In this document: one piece after another, positions 22,070-30,466 of the stretch | Layout of the letters: the number at the start of each line of letters is the position of its first letter | Numbering within the stretch: the stretch's first letter is position 1 | IMG/VR virus record: IMGVR_UViG_3300033148_005555 | Location: 1-44,879 of that record | Reading direction: 5' to 3' (one strand) | Source of the DNA: a virus | Length of the DNA: 44,879 bases | Translations under genes and position numbers: made by a program | Notes under the pieces: generated by a model | The model's input: only the letters and a program-made list of their open reading frames with translations | Database searches by the model: none | Told to the model about the DNA's origin: nothing

Positions 22070-22969
22070 GTGCCTAGACTCGAACAACATCTAAGCGTTC
22101 TTCAACGGGCAGGCGTCCCATTCAAGGTGAGCCGAGACAACGTTCAGATCTGTTGTCCATTCTGTACCGAACGTGGCGAGACGCCAGACCATAGATTCCG
22201 CCTAGGTCTCACCGCTAGTGGTCTGGGCCATTGCTTCAACTGTGGGTGGAAGAGCCGGCGTGGATGGGGTGCCGTGTATCGAGCTTTGGGGATTCGGTCC
22301 TCCATCGTTGCTCGTAACCAGGGGAACCCAGTGACTCTGGAACAAGAACCGTTGGAGGATGTCGGACTCCCAAAAGGATTCATCCCATTGTGGAAGGGCA
22401 AACTCCCAAGCCAACAGCCACTCAACTACCTCAAGAAGCGTGGTGTAACTCCGCAGCAGATCCGACGTTACCAGATTGGTTCATGTTGGAAAGGAGAGTT
22501 GGCCGGAAGAGTTGTCGTTCCAATAGTGTGGAAGGCTAAGGTTGTGGGTGTTGTCGCAAGAGATTTTACGGGGCAACAACGGCGGCGTTACCTGAACACC
22601 GGAAAAAAGGCCATATGGGGCCCACTCAAGCCAAAGCTGAAACGGATTCACGTCTTTGAAGGCGTATTCAAGGCAATGCGGGCCGAGAACGTCCTGAGGC
22701 AGCCTTGTGTGGCAATTCTTGGATCCCAACTCAGTGGGTTTCAAGTGTACCAAATAGATCACGTTCAACCTGATGAAGTCGTCCTATGGCCTGACCCTGA
22801 TCGCCCAGGAATATTGGGGGCATCTCAGTCGGTCTACAAACTCCAGGAGTTGGGTATCACTGTTTATTTGGCGAAGGTTACGCGTCCCGCAGACGAATGC
22901 CCGCTGGAAGAGATCGCCCAAGCCTACCGATCCCGCCAGCCAGTGGGTTGGATAGGGGCACTTCTGTAA
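22070..22969 (+). CDS. DnaG-like primase (zinc ribbon plus Toprim)
   Basis: A 299-residue primase, compact compared with bacterial DnaG. The zinc ribbon is CCPFC (residues 28-32), with CFNC at 55-58 (GLGHCFNCGW), the classic CHC2-type entry. The Toprim core shows the acidic residue in HVFEGVFKAM (about residue 200) and DPDRPG (about residue 240). It makes RNA primers for DNA synthesis with the neighbouring helicase. The start is GTG at 22070. No separate helicase-binding domain is evident. Confidence 0.8.
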   Translation: MPRLEQHLSVLQRAGVPFKVSRDNVQICCPFCTERGETPDHRFRLGLTASGLGHCFNCGWKSRRGWGAVYRALGIRSSIVARNQGNPVTLEQEPLEDVGLPKGFIPLWKGKLPSQQPLNYLKKRGVTPQQIRRYQIGSCWKGELAGRVVVPIVWKAKVVGVVARDFTGQQRRRYLNTGKKAIWGPLKPKLKRIHVFEGVFKAMRAENVLRQPCVAILGSQLSGFQVYQIDHVQPDEVVLWPDPDRPGILGASQSVYKLQELGITVYLAKVTRPADECPLEEIAQAYRSRQPVGWIGALL

Positions 22970-22994
22970 GGACTTTACTTCTGCGTGCGACCAT

Positions 22995-23004
22995 TATATA
23001 ATAA
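22995..23004 (+). promoter_or_regulatory. TATATAATAA promoter-like box
   Basis: A rightward box 15 bases before the ATG at 23019 and close to the genome consensus. It lies in the gap after the primase and could start the HTH and nuclease genes. Confidence 0.5.
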
Positions 23005-23018
23005 TGATGAGGACGAAT

Positions 23019-23204
23019 ATGAAGACAAATATGAAGAGAAAGCTAAGCCACAGAGCGAAGTTGACACCGGTCCAGGTACGAGCGATCCGGCGCAGCCAAA
23101 GGCGTCAAATGGACCTCGCCAAACGCTATGGCGTCAGCCAAGCAACAATAAGCAACATAAAGCGAGGCGTTGTCTACAAGGCGGTCTCTGATGGAAGACA
23201 GTGA
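23019..23204 (+). CDS. Small helix-turn-helix protein
   Basis: A 61-residue basic protein with one clear HTH: LTPVQVRAIRRSQRRQMDLA, then RYGVSQATISNIKRG. The same HTH form is found in small phage regulators and beside HNH enzymes. It could be an autoregulator of this region. GAGGA lies before the ATG at 23019. Two earlier ATG codons (23004 and 23007) are possible. It overlaps the start of the nuclease gene. Confidence 0.65.
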   Translation: MKTNMKRKLSHRAKLTPVQVRAIRRSQRRQMDLAKRYGVSQATISNIKRGVVYKAVSDGRQ

Positions 23205-24132
23205 CCGCGGTGCCGTTCTTTGGATAGACGTGTACGGGCTGGTGTTCCAGTCCTACCATGCCTTGAAGAACATGGCCACGAAGCGCGGGTTCCCAACAGG
23301 CGTGATTATTGGCACACTGTCAAGCTCGCTCAAAGCGAAGCTCCAGTTTCACCCCCAACAGATATTTGTGTGCTGGGATTGTCCGAGGATTGGGAATTGG
23401 AGAACCCGCAAGAAACCAGATTACAAACAGCCACGAGGAGAAAAGGATCCACGCATGAAGTGGGCGCTGAGCGAACAGATCCCTCTCCTCAGGCGACTGA
23501 TCAAGAATCTCGGCTATACCCAACTCTACAACCCCAATTTGGAGGCCGATGACCTTATGGCGTTGGGGGTGTCCTTTGTGAGCGAGACCCGCCCCGGTGT
23601 CCGTCAGGTTCTCCTCACGTCCGACAAAGACCTGTATCAGTTGTTTGAGTACCCGGGCGTATCAATTGTCAATCCCCATTCCAACAAGTCAAACTCACGC
23701 CGGCCCCTGGGACGAGCCGAAGTGGAGTCCCAATTCGGCATCAATGTCGAACGTTGGGCTGAGTACCTGGCCCTAGGCGGGGATAGTTCCGACAACATAA
23801 CCGTTCCCGGGATGGGGCCGAAGACGGCCATCAAACTGATACAAAAGGGAGTGGATCTACGCAAGCCCCTTGAGCGGCAGCCAACTCCGCTGAAGGAATA
23901 CTTGACGCCTCGCTGGAGTGCTTTGCAATTGGCTTACGAGTTGGCGCACCTTCCACGATCACCCAGAGATGAACGAATCCGCCAATTCACGCCCGGCATG
24001 GATATGAGTAAGGTTTTGGCGTCGCCGAGTTTGAAAAGCGCGCACGTTCGGCGGCGCAACATCGCCAAGATCTTGAGCCAGTGCCAAGCAACTCGGCTCT
24101 TGTCTCAAGTGTCAAAACTTGGACTATGGTAA
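23191..24132 (+). CDS. 5'-3' exonuclease / flap endonuclease (FEN family)
   Basis: A 313-residue FEN-family nuclease that removes RNA primers and 5' flaps. The metal-binding acids are seen in LWIDVYGL, FVCWDCP, NLEADDLMA and TSDKDLYQL. A helix-hairpin-helix DNA-binding motif follows (SSDNITVPGMGPKTAIKL). It complements the PolA fusion at 26010, which lacks a 5' nuclease domain. The ATG at 23191 is preferred over a GTG at 23170. It overlaps the HTH gene. Confidence 0.85.
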   Translation: MEDSDRGAVLWIDVYGLVFQSYHALKNMATKRGFPTGVIIGTLSSSLKAKLQFHPQQIFVCWDCPRIGNWRTRKKPDYKQPRGEKDPRMKWALSEQIPLLRRLIKNLGYTQLYNPNLEADDLMALGVSFVSETRPGVRQVLLTSDKDLYQLFEYPGVSIVNPHSNKSNSRRPLGRAEVESQFGINVERWAEYLALGGDSSDNITVPGMGPKTAIKLIQKGVDLRKPLERQPTPLKEYLTPRWSALQLAYELAHLPRSPRDERIRQFTPGMDMSKVLASPSLKSAHVRRRNIAKILSQCQATRLLSQVSKLGLW

Positions 24133-24142
24133 GGAGACATGA

Positions 24143-24667
24143 ATGAACAGCCAATCAAAACAATCAAAAGACGTGATAATTAAATGGGTCCCGGGCTTGG
24201 CTGGGCTTGCACGAAGGTACTGGCCCAAACTCCCAGCGGATGTAAAGCCCTTCTACGGGCCAGATGACATGCTTCAAGAGCTCATCTGCCTTGCTATGAA
24301 GCATATGAGGTCCTACGATCCCGATCGAGCCAGCCCCGGAACATACATAATGTCCTGCGCCCGAAACGATTGTATAATAATCGCACAACGCTTGTCCAGC
24401 CAAAAGCGGTCAGCCGACATGAGGCCGCTTTCCGACGAGAACTTGCCGTCTAGGCGTTTTGAGGGTTGGCAGCTATCGGAAGCCATCAGCATATTCCAGA
24501 AGTTTCTGCAGCAGTGCAGCCCCAAAGCACTAGACGCAGTTGGTACGCTGTTCAGAACGAACAATCCAAGGTCGGTGAAGAGGTCCTTGGATGAGATCCG
24601 ATCCGCCGCAGAACAGGTGGGGTTGCGACCGTCCCACCTACGTCTGATCAAAGGCTGGGTGTGCTAG
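24143..24667 (+). CDS. Phage sigma-70-like factor (region 2 like)
   Basis: A 174-residue protein whose residues 35-80 fit sigma region 2: GPDDMLQELICLAMKHMRSY, then DPDRASPGTYIMSCARNDCI. This is the DLxQEG...YDPxRGxxFxTYA pattern of core-polymerase and -10-binding factors such as T4 gp55. The C-terminal half is helical but has no clear region 4. AAGGAG stands before the ATG at 24143. It is the natural candidate to read the TGTATAATAG boxes of this genome. A plain structural resemblance cannot be excluded. Confidence 0.6.
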   Translation: MNSQSKQSKDVIIKWVPGLAGLARRYWPKLPADVKPFYGPDDMLQELICLAMKHMRSYDPDRASPGTYIMSCARNDCIIIAQRLSSQKRSADMRPLSDENLPSRRFEGWQLSEAISIFQKFLQQCSPKALDAVGTLFRTNNPRSVKRSLDEIRSAAEQVGLRPSHLRLIKGWVC

Positions 24668-24673
24668 AGCCGT

Positions 24674-24943
24674 ATGGGTGTCGAATGCGTACGTTGTGGA
24701 CGTTCATTTTCGCGTAAAGACATATTGGATGGGCGTTACGCAATGGACACGTTCATGTGTTGGGATTGCTACGTGAAGATGCAGTGTTCCCCATACGGTG
24801 TATGCTGCTTTGGAAAACCCACAGTCCTAAACGCTGAGGGCAAAGTGACCCATTATGGCTACAACCCAGAAGATCCATATTGCAAAGAAGTTTGTCCTCA
24901 CAGGAAGCATTGTATAAATATCCTTAAGGAAGGTGTTTTATGA
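24674..24943 (+). CDS. Small Cys-rich metal-binding protein
   Basis: An 89-residue protein with at least ten cysteines. CVRCGRSFSRKDI with CWDC forms a likely zinc ribbon. CSPYGVCCF and CKEVCPHRKHC form a second Cys/His cluster. Function unknown; nucleic-acid binding is plausible. It begins six bases after the sigma-like gene and overlaps the clamp gene by four bases. Its last codons contain a TGTATAAATA box. Confidence 0.6.
   Translation: MGVECVRCGRSFSRKDILDGRYAMDTFMCWDCYVKMQCSPYGVCCFGKPTVLNAEGKVTHYGYNPEDPYCKEVCPHRKHCINILKEGVL
24911..24920 (+). promoter_or_regulatory. TGTATAAATA box before the clamp gene
   Basis: A rightward box 20 bases before the clamp ATG, inside the end of the Cys-rich gene. 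It contains TATAAATA, the exact T4 late promoter core, so it is a notable member of the family. Confidence 0.5.
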
Positions 24944-26013
24944 AGATCCAAAACAATGAACTAGACTCTGTCCTGAAGTTGATGGACTGTATCCCAGACA
25001 ATTCGAGCGTAGCCACCCCAACAGCCGGAAACGCGCAGTTGGGGTTTGGGGATGGAAGAATGACAATTTGTGTAGCGGGAGTGGGTGCCGCCCATTCAAG
25101 TGTGAAGGTTTCTGAGCTTCCGAAAAGCCCAGTAGCTCCAATAGCGGTGAGCCGGAAGCATCTATCCGCGATGATCCGCGCGGCCAAAGATTGTGGTGAA
25201 CCCCAATCGACGTGGGCGATAAAGGACGCCCAGGTTACTGTGACGTTCGGGAGCCGCAGATTCAACTTTAGCGCAGTGGAGCCTACCGGATACCCGGAGC
25301 CCCCAAAACTCGAAGGTAAGACGTATAAGCTGGACGCCGAGTGGATCCGTGATTTTGGGTTGATGCGAAACTACATTAGCCCATCGGTGGAGGACGTCAA
25401 CGCCATCGTGTGCAACCGGAAGACCATGGTTGCCTCGGATTATTTTCAACTGGCGCTCGTGGAGTACAGAAGCATCAATCTTCCGTCATTGGTAATACCC
25501 GGCCCACTGGTCAACGTCCTGATCGGCTACGGTGAATCCGATAACCCGCCAGCCCTGTACGTCCAGAAGGACACTATGGTGCTGGACGTGCCGAAACTGG
25601 GGACCCTAGTGTATCCGAAGGCCACATCATACCCAATTGCGCGGTTAAAGAAGGTCATCACGGAATGCAAGGCCGTTAAGCCATCCATCTACGTGAAGAG
25701 TTCGGAGTTGTTGGGGGCGTTGAGAACGCTGAACACGTTTGTGTTCGATTCCATAGCGTCAGAGATAGCCGTAGACGTTGGGGGTAACTCCATAAGTTTT
25801 GAGATGGCTCTGCAATCTGGGAACGTTTCATCCAAATGCAGAGCCAAATGTAACGCAAAGCCAAAAGGAAAGTGGTTTCTGCGGTCGCTTTTGAAGTGGC
25901 TTGAATATGTGGCTCCGTATGATGTAGATGTAATGATCGGAGTCAGCAACAAGGTGTGGAAATTCCAAGCTGAGTTGAACGACAGAACCTTCTGGATGGT
26001 GATTCCCGCGTGA
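24940..26013 (+). CDS. DNA polymerase sliding clamp (beta/PCNA-like)
   Basis: A 357-residue protein with the length and repeated strand-helix-strand layout of a bacterial beta clamp, read from three similar segments. The segments carry clamp-like pieces such as ISRKHLSAMIRAAKDCGEP-type (residues 67-85) and KSSELLGALRTLNTFV (about residue 250). No strong motif exists in this family, so the call leans on length, pattern and context. Polymerase, clamp loader and SSB all follow. It ends in a GTGA overlap with the polymerase gene. Confidence 0.65.
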   Translation: MKIQNNELDSVLKLMDCIPDNSSVATPTAGNAQLGFGDGRMTICVAGVGAAHSSVKVSELPKSPVAPIAVSRKHLSAMIRAAKDCGEPQSTWAIKDAQVTVTFGSRRFNFSAVEPTGYPEPPKLEGKTYKLDAEWIRDFGLMRNYISPSVEDVNAIVCNRKTMVASDYFQLALVEYRSINLPSLVIPGPLVNVLIGYGESDNPPALYVQKDTMVLDVPKLGTLVYPKATSYPIARLKKVITECKAVKPSIYVKSSELLGALRTLNTFVFDSIASEIAVDVGGNSISFEMALQSGNVSSKCRAKCNAKPKGKWFLRSLLKWLEYVAPYDVDVMIGVSNKVWKFQAELNDRTFWMVIPA

Positions 26014-28712
26014 AAAGAGATCTATTTGGGCGTGTAGTAAGTTCGTTATCCAAACCGCGTTCACGCAATTCAGCGTTCGGACCACGCGGATGCCGAAACT
26101 GCACACTGCGAGGAAAGTCCCGACGGATATTGGGTTCCGTGAATGGAAAACGCGTCCTTGTTTGGGGGATGGCTCCGGGGCTGGACGAGGACAAAGAGGG
26201 CATGGAGTTTGTCGGGAAAAGCGGGAAGCTTCTTTGGACCGCTTTCCAGGAGGTTGGTCTATCCCGAGAGGACGTGGATACCCAGAATGTGGTTCGCTGT
26301 TGCCCCAAGGAAGGCGGACGTCTGAGAGACCCTACTGAGAAGGAAATCTACTGCTGCAGCTATTACAATGAGCGTGCTATCCAAGCAGCCTACGGGAAGG
26401 CAGCAGTACACTTGGTGTTGGGCAACACGGCAGCGTACTCGCTGTTTGGACAAAAGGGTTCATCGTCTTCGGTTCGTTGGGATGAGGGCTTGAACGCCTA
26501 TGTGGTGTTTGCCCGACACCCATCGTACCTTTGCAGAATCGGGGCAACACCAAGATCCCAACATCGTGAGTGGTACGCTTTCATCGACCGACTGCGTGCG
26601 GTCAAAACCATGATGGAGCACCCTGGGCGGTGGGGGTATCTGAGATCACTTGACTACAAAGCGTTGACCACCATCGATGGCGTGAACCGGGAGTTGAAGC
26701 CCGTGCTGAAGGCGGCGGCAGCGAGCGGTAAGCGAATTGCGTGTGATATCGAAGACGAACCCGACCCCAATGGCGGGAGACGGATAATTATGGTTGGTTT
26801 CGCGTGGGGTTCGGGGAAGCCGGGTCAATGCTCCAGCTGGAATGGAGGAGCAAGGACTATAGTTCTACACCACCCAGGGGTTGATGGCGACCCACGACGT
26901 GTAGAGAAGTTGAAACGTGTTCTGCGGTCTATAATGAAGTCCGCGAAGGTGAGAAAGGTTTTCCAGCATGGGAGTTATGATGTCACAAGGCTGGAGGAGT
27001 ACTTGGGCGTGAAAATCAATGGCTACGACTACGACAGCCAGTACGCCATGTACCTTCGCTACCCATACCTTCGCAGCGTGAGCCTTGAGACAATCGCAAC
27101 GCTGTTCTTTCCAGAGTTCGCCGATTACAAACAGATCATGAGGCCGTACTACCCCAATCTATCCCAAGCACCACTGGATGACCTCGTTCTGTACAATTGC
27201 GCAGACGCCGACCTAACGAAGCGTGTGGAGTCGAAGACAGCGGATTCGATATCACTACCGCTTCTTCAAACATACATATGGGCTGCTTTCACGTTGGAGC
27301 GTATGGAGGAACGTGGGCCCATACTCGATGAAGAGCTTGCGGAAAACTTACAGAAAGACGTGTCCACCTTGCGAGAGAAGATCCTCAACCGCATCCACCA
27401 AATACCGGGATTGGAACGACTGGATCCATCGAAGCAGGCCCAAGTAGCGGCCGCATTGTACGACAAGATGGGGTACCCGCAACTCCAAGGCAGGTCCACA
27501 GATAAACAGGTATTGGAGATACTGGCAAACGAGTATCATCGAAAGAATCCATTTCCGAGACTTGTGATGGCGTACCGGAAACTGGATAAGATGGAGAACA
27601 CCTATTTGGTGGGGTACCGAGCCAGTGCGCGAAAGAACGGCGGAGAGGTCAGAACGATATGGTGGCTCACGGGCGCAATCACCGGCCGGCTTCGCAGTGG
27701 TCGTGGTGACTCAGCCGAGAAGGAAGGTGTGGTCAATCTCCAGAACATCCACGGCAACCCAACACTGAAGAACATTCTGGTCTCAACTCCAAACTGGAGA
27801 AAAGCCATAAATATCAGCAGCGAGGAAGTATTGGACCTTCCTGTGTTCCTGCAACTGGACTACTCTCAAGCTGAACTTCGGATGTTGGCCGAGATGTCTC
27901 AGGACAAACGTCTGTTGAGCCAGTTTATGAGTGGTGTAGATATCCACTGCCAGGTGGGACACGAGCTTACGGGTTGGCCGGTAGAACGAATTGCTAACGA
28001 CCAGAAGACCAGACGTGCGGTTAAGAACTTCCATTTTGGAATCGTGTTTGGACTGAGCCCGCAAGGCGGAAGCGCATACATGAGAGCACGCGGAATTAAG
28101 ATGTCTGAAGCGCAGTTCGCTCGATTCCTGGACAGATACTTCCAGCGGTACCCAGGCGTAAAACGGTACATGAACGAGCAGCGCCGTAAGGCAGCATCGA
28201 AAGGTTACGTCGAAACATTATTCAAATTTCGGCGTCCCATCTACGAGGATGACAACCGGTCAACCCACGCCGGAAACCAAGCAATAAACAGCCCCATACA
28301 AGGATCTGCGCACCAACTCTTGTTGATTGCGTTAGCGATGTTGCACGCTTACAAGGATCGCTACCCACTCCTCCAGGAGCCCATGATGGAAGTCCACGAT
28401 GCACTATATTTCTTGGTTCGGCTGCGTGATCTTCCAGAGGCGTATAAACAGTCAAAGAGACTGTTGGAGAAGGACGTGGTGAAGTATACTTATCAAATGT
28501 GGGGCTACGGGCTTAGGGTTCCCTTAGTAGCGGAGGCCCAGTTCGGTCTCACGTTGGGCACTCAAGTTGACTACCACGGAGAGGATCCACAAGAGTGCCT
28601 GTCAAAATGGAGGGACAAGTACCAGAACCTGATGAAGGATTCCAAACTACTCGATGATGACACGTACCAACTTTTGGGTGGCTATAAATCCTTCATCAAG
28701 CATCCTGTATAA
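26010..28712 (+). CDS. Fused uracil-DNA glycosylase (family 4), 3'-5' exonuclease and family A DNA polymerase
   Basis: A 900-residue replicative polymerase. Residues 25-190 are a family 4 UDG with the Fe-S cysteines C28, C31, C97/98 and C115/116, GMAPG (usually GEAPG), FVGKSG and HPSYL. Residues 235-420 are a DnaQ-like proofreading domain with D246/E248, D324, Y395 and D399. Residues 430-900 are PolA. Motif A is LDYSQAELR (D616). The O helix is RRAVKNFHFGIVFG, with Phe at the 762 position and Phe at 766. Motif C is VHDALYF, where the usual Glu is Ala. The start is GTG, coupled to the clamp gene. Confidence 0.9.
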   Translation: MKRDLFGRVVSSLSKPRSRNSAFGPRGCRNCTLRGKSRRILGSVNGKRVLVWGMAPGLDEDKEGMEFVGKSGKLLWTAFQEVGLSREDVDTQNVVRCCPKEGGRLRDPTEKEIYCCSYYNERAIQAAYGKAAVHLVLGNTAAYSLFGQKGSSSSVRWDEGLNAYVVFARHPSYLCRIGATPRSQHREWYAFIDRLRAVKTMMEHPGRWGYLRSLDYKALTTIDGVNRELKPVLKAAAASGKRIACDIEDEPDPNGGRRIIMVGFAWGSGKPGQCSSWNGGARTIVLHHPGVDGDPRRVEKLKRVLRSIMKSAKVRKVFQHGSYDVTRLEEYLGVKINGYDYDSQYAMYLRYPYLRSVSLETIATLFFPEFADYKQIMRPYYPNLSQAPLDDLVLYNCADADLTKRVESKTADSISLPLLQTYIWAAFTLERMEERGPILDEELAENLQKDVSTLREKILNRIHQIPGLERLDPSKQAQVAAALYDKMGYPQLQGRSTDKQVLEILANEYHRKNPFPRLVMAYRKLDKMENTYLVGYRASARKNGGEVRTIWWLTGAITGRLRSGRGDSAEKEGVVNLQNIHGNPTLKNILVSTPNWRKAINISSEEVLDLPVFLQLDYSQAELRMLAEMSQDKRLLSQFMSGVDIHCQVGHELTGWPVERIANDQKTRRAVKNFHFGIVFGLSPQGGSAYMRARGIKMSEAQFARFLDRYFQRYPGVKRYMNEQRRKAASKGYVETLFKFRRPIYEDDNRSTHAGNQAINSPIQGSAHQLLLIALAMLHAYKDRYPLLQEPMMEVHDALYFLVRLRDLPEAYKQSKRLLEKDVVKYTYQMWGYGLRVPLVAEAQFGLTLGTQVDYHGEDPQECLSKWRDKYQNLMKDSKLLDDDTYQLLGGYKSFIKHPV

Positions 28713-28715
28713 TCA
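28706..28715 (+). promoter_or_regulatory. TGTATAATAG-like box (TGTATAATCA)
   Basis: A rightward box eleven bases before the ATG at 28727, which has no Shine-Dalgarno sequence. It overlaps the polymerase stop. The downstream transcript would be nearly leaderless. Confidence 0.5.
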
Positions 28716-28726
28716 TAATAACAGCT

Positions 28727-29290
28727 ATGGCTACTCCGAAGAAAGTTAGATCCAATCGCTCCAAAAGGCAGTCCGACACGGGAATTTTGGGCAGCATCCA
28801 CTGCCCAGAGGATTTGGCTTCCAGAGCCCAGCACCTTATGGACAAACTCCCAATCGGCGTGTCTACCTTGGAGAGGGACGCAATTGAGCAACCGCAATTG
28901 TACCTAGAAGCATTGGAGCTTCGGCTGGAAACCTCCCACCGTCGAACCGCTATGGAGATGAACCGCAATCAAGTCAAAGCGGAGATCGAGGCAGCGTTTC
29001 GCATCCAGTGCGAGTCTGACGGAAAACGAGCGACTGAACGCATAGTGGACAACCATCTGGAGACTCACCCCGATGTGCAACGCGCCACCAAACGGCTGTG
29101 GGCTGCCACGGAAGTTGACGAGATGGCCAAAGCGCTTGTTGACGCGTATCGGATGCGTAAGGACATGATACGTGTTGCTAGCGACTTGACTAGTATGGAT
29201 GTCCGACGCGAGGAGGCCATGAAGCTGATGACTCAGGAGAACGAGCGATTGAGAACGTTGGCGGAGAAGAAGTATGGGAAACGGCAATAG
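28727..29290 (+). CDS. Hypothetical coiled-coil protein in the recombination cluster
   Basis: A 187-residue, mostly helical, charged protein without a recognised catalytic motif. Regions such as EMNRNQVKAEIEAAFRI and EAMKLMTQENERLRTLAEKK predict coiled coils. It stands directly before the SSB and RecA/UvsX genes, the place where a recombination mediator such as UvsY would be expected. Similarity to UvsY was not established. It has no ribosome site and starts just after a promoter box. Confidence 0.55.
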   Translation: MATPKKVRSNRSKRQSDTGILGSIHCPEDLASRAQHLMDKLPIGVSTLERDAIEQPQLYLEALELRLETSHRRTAMEMNRNQVKAEIEAAFRIQCESDGKRATERIVDNHLETHPDVQRATKRLWAATEVDEMAKALVDAYRMRKDMIRVASDLTSMDVRREEAMKLMTQENERLRTLAEKKYGKRQ

Positions 29291-29468
29291 CCTGACAACC
29301 ATCACCATATCGTTTTTGGGGCTGGTGGTGTCTGTCCTGGCTTTATGGGTTTTGGCGCCAAGCCTCGCAAAGCGAGCTGCGAGGGCATGGTACACTGAGG
29401 CACAACGGGTGTTCTTCAGTAGACTGGAACGCCCCCACAGAACGAAAGGAGCGAAGCACGAGAAATGA
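29274..29468 (+). CDS. Small single-pass membrane protein
   Basis: A 64-residue protein with one membrane helix (TISFLGLVVSVLALWVLAP, about residues 12-30) and a basic cytoplasmic tail. It overlaps the end of the coiled-coil gene by 17 bases and ends in an ATGA overlap with the SSB gene, which supports it. It is an odd resident of a replication operon and might tether the replication machinery to the membrane. Confidence 0.5.
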   Translation: MGNGNSLTTITISFLGLVVSVLALWVLAPSLAKRAARAWYTEAQRVFFSRLERPHRTKGAKHEK

Positions 29469-30463
29469 CACGAGAAGACTGGAAGAGAGAAGGCCGCCGG
29501 CGAGTCAAAAGCGCGGCAGAGGGCGACCTTTGGTCACCCGAAGTGGGCTCAAACTATATCCGCATCCTTCCGAATAAACGAGGGATGGACTATCCCCCTT
29601 ACCTGGACTGGGGAATCCACCGGAACGTGGGCCCCGATGGAGGAAGCGTTCGCTGCGGACTCGATTTCGGCGAGGATTGTTGGCTGTGCAAACAGGTCAA
29701 CAAGATGGCCGACATCCCGGGGAAAGCCGATCAGGCCAAGCGAATGGAGCGGGCCGATATGATGGTAGTTCAAATCTGCGTTGTGGACCCGGAAACTGGC
29801 GAGTACGGACCGCCCAAAGCGTGGTGGCTTAGCATGGGCAAGCGAAGCAACCGTAGCATGGGCATGAGACTGCTCAGCCTTTTGGTGGGGTCCAAACGCG
29901 ACTACGACCATCCCACCAAAGGGTACAATATCCAGTTCGAGCGCACGGGGACTGGTTTGCAAACCAGCTATGGCCCGTTTGAGCCCGACGTGGAACCGTC
30001 GAAGGTGCCTAGCAACGTGAAGGGCCAGATGAGGCTTCTCGAAGATCTGATTCCAGCCTACGATGAAAGCGTCCAAAAAGATGCGTTCTTCGGCCGCAAG
30101 CGATCTGACCAAAAGAATGCGTCAGGTGCCGATGATGGGGACTGGGACGAGAGTGAGGAAACCGAGGATGAGGACGATGGAGTGCCTTGGGACGATGATG
30201 ACGACGCCGAGGACGCCGAGGACGTGGAAGATATTGAGGACGAAGAGGAAACAGAGTCCGACAGTTCCGATGGTGATGACGGTGAAGACGATTGGGACTG
30301 GGGCGACGATGACGATGGTGAATTGATCGAACACGATGAGCCAGAGGAGCCGCCAGCCAAGCCCAAAACCAAACCGGCAGCCAAGCGGAAGGCCACCAAG
30401 AAGACTACGAAGGGTCCGGTAAAGCGAAAGGCCACCAAGAAGACGGCATCCAAGCAGAAGTAG
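29465..30463 (+). CDS. gp32-like single-stranded DNA-binding protein
   Basis: A 332-residue protein. Residues 1-200 resemble the T4 gp32 core: NYIRILPNK strands and a zinc-binding CGLDFGEDCWLCK. It coats single-stranded DNA in replication and recombination. Residues 218-302 are an extreme Asp/Glu tail of the kind that recruits partner proteins. Unusually, the last 35 residues turn strongly basic with two KRKATKK repeats, like histone tails. The placement before RecA/UvsX and the clamp loader fits the role. Confidence 0.75.
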   Translation: MTREDWKREGRRRVKSAAEGDLWSPEVGSNYIRILPNKRGMDYPPYLDWGIHRNVGPDGGSVRCGLDFGEDCWLCKQVNKMADIPGKADQAKRMERADMMVVQICVVDPETGEYGPPKAWWLSMGKRSNRSMGMRLLSLLVGSKRDYDHPTKGYNIQFERTGTGLQTSYGPFEPDVEPSKVPSNVKGQMRLLEDLIPAYDESVQKDAFFGRKRSDQKNASGADDGDWDESEETEDEDDGVPWDDDDDAEDAEDVEDIEDEEETESDSSDGDDGEDDWDWGDDDDGELIEHDEPEEPPAKPKTKPAAKRKATKKTTKGPVKRKATKKTASKQK

Positions 30464-30466
30464 ACT

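Noticed and set aside
24371-24380. TGTATAATAA inside the sigma-like gene as a promoter
   Set aside because: It matches the box family but lies mid-gene with no gene start nearby, so it may be chance. It is left out of the promoter list.
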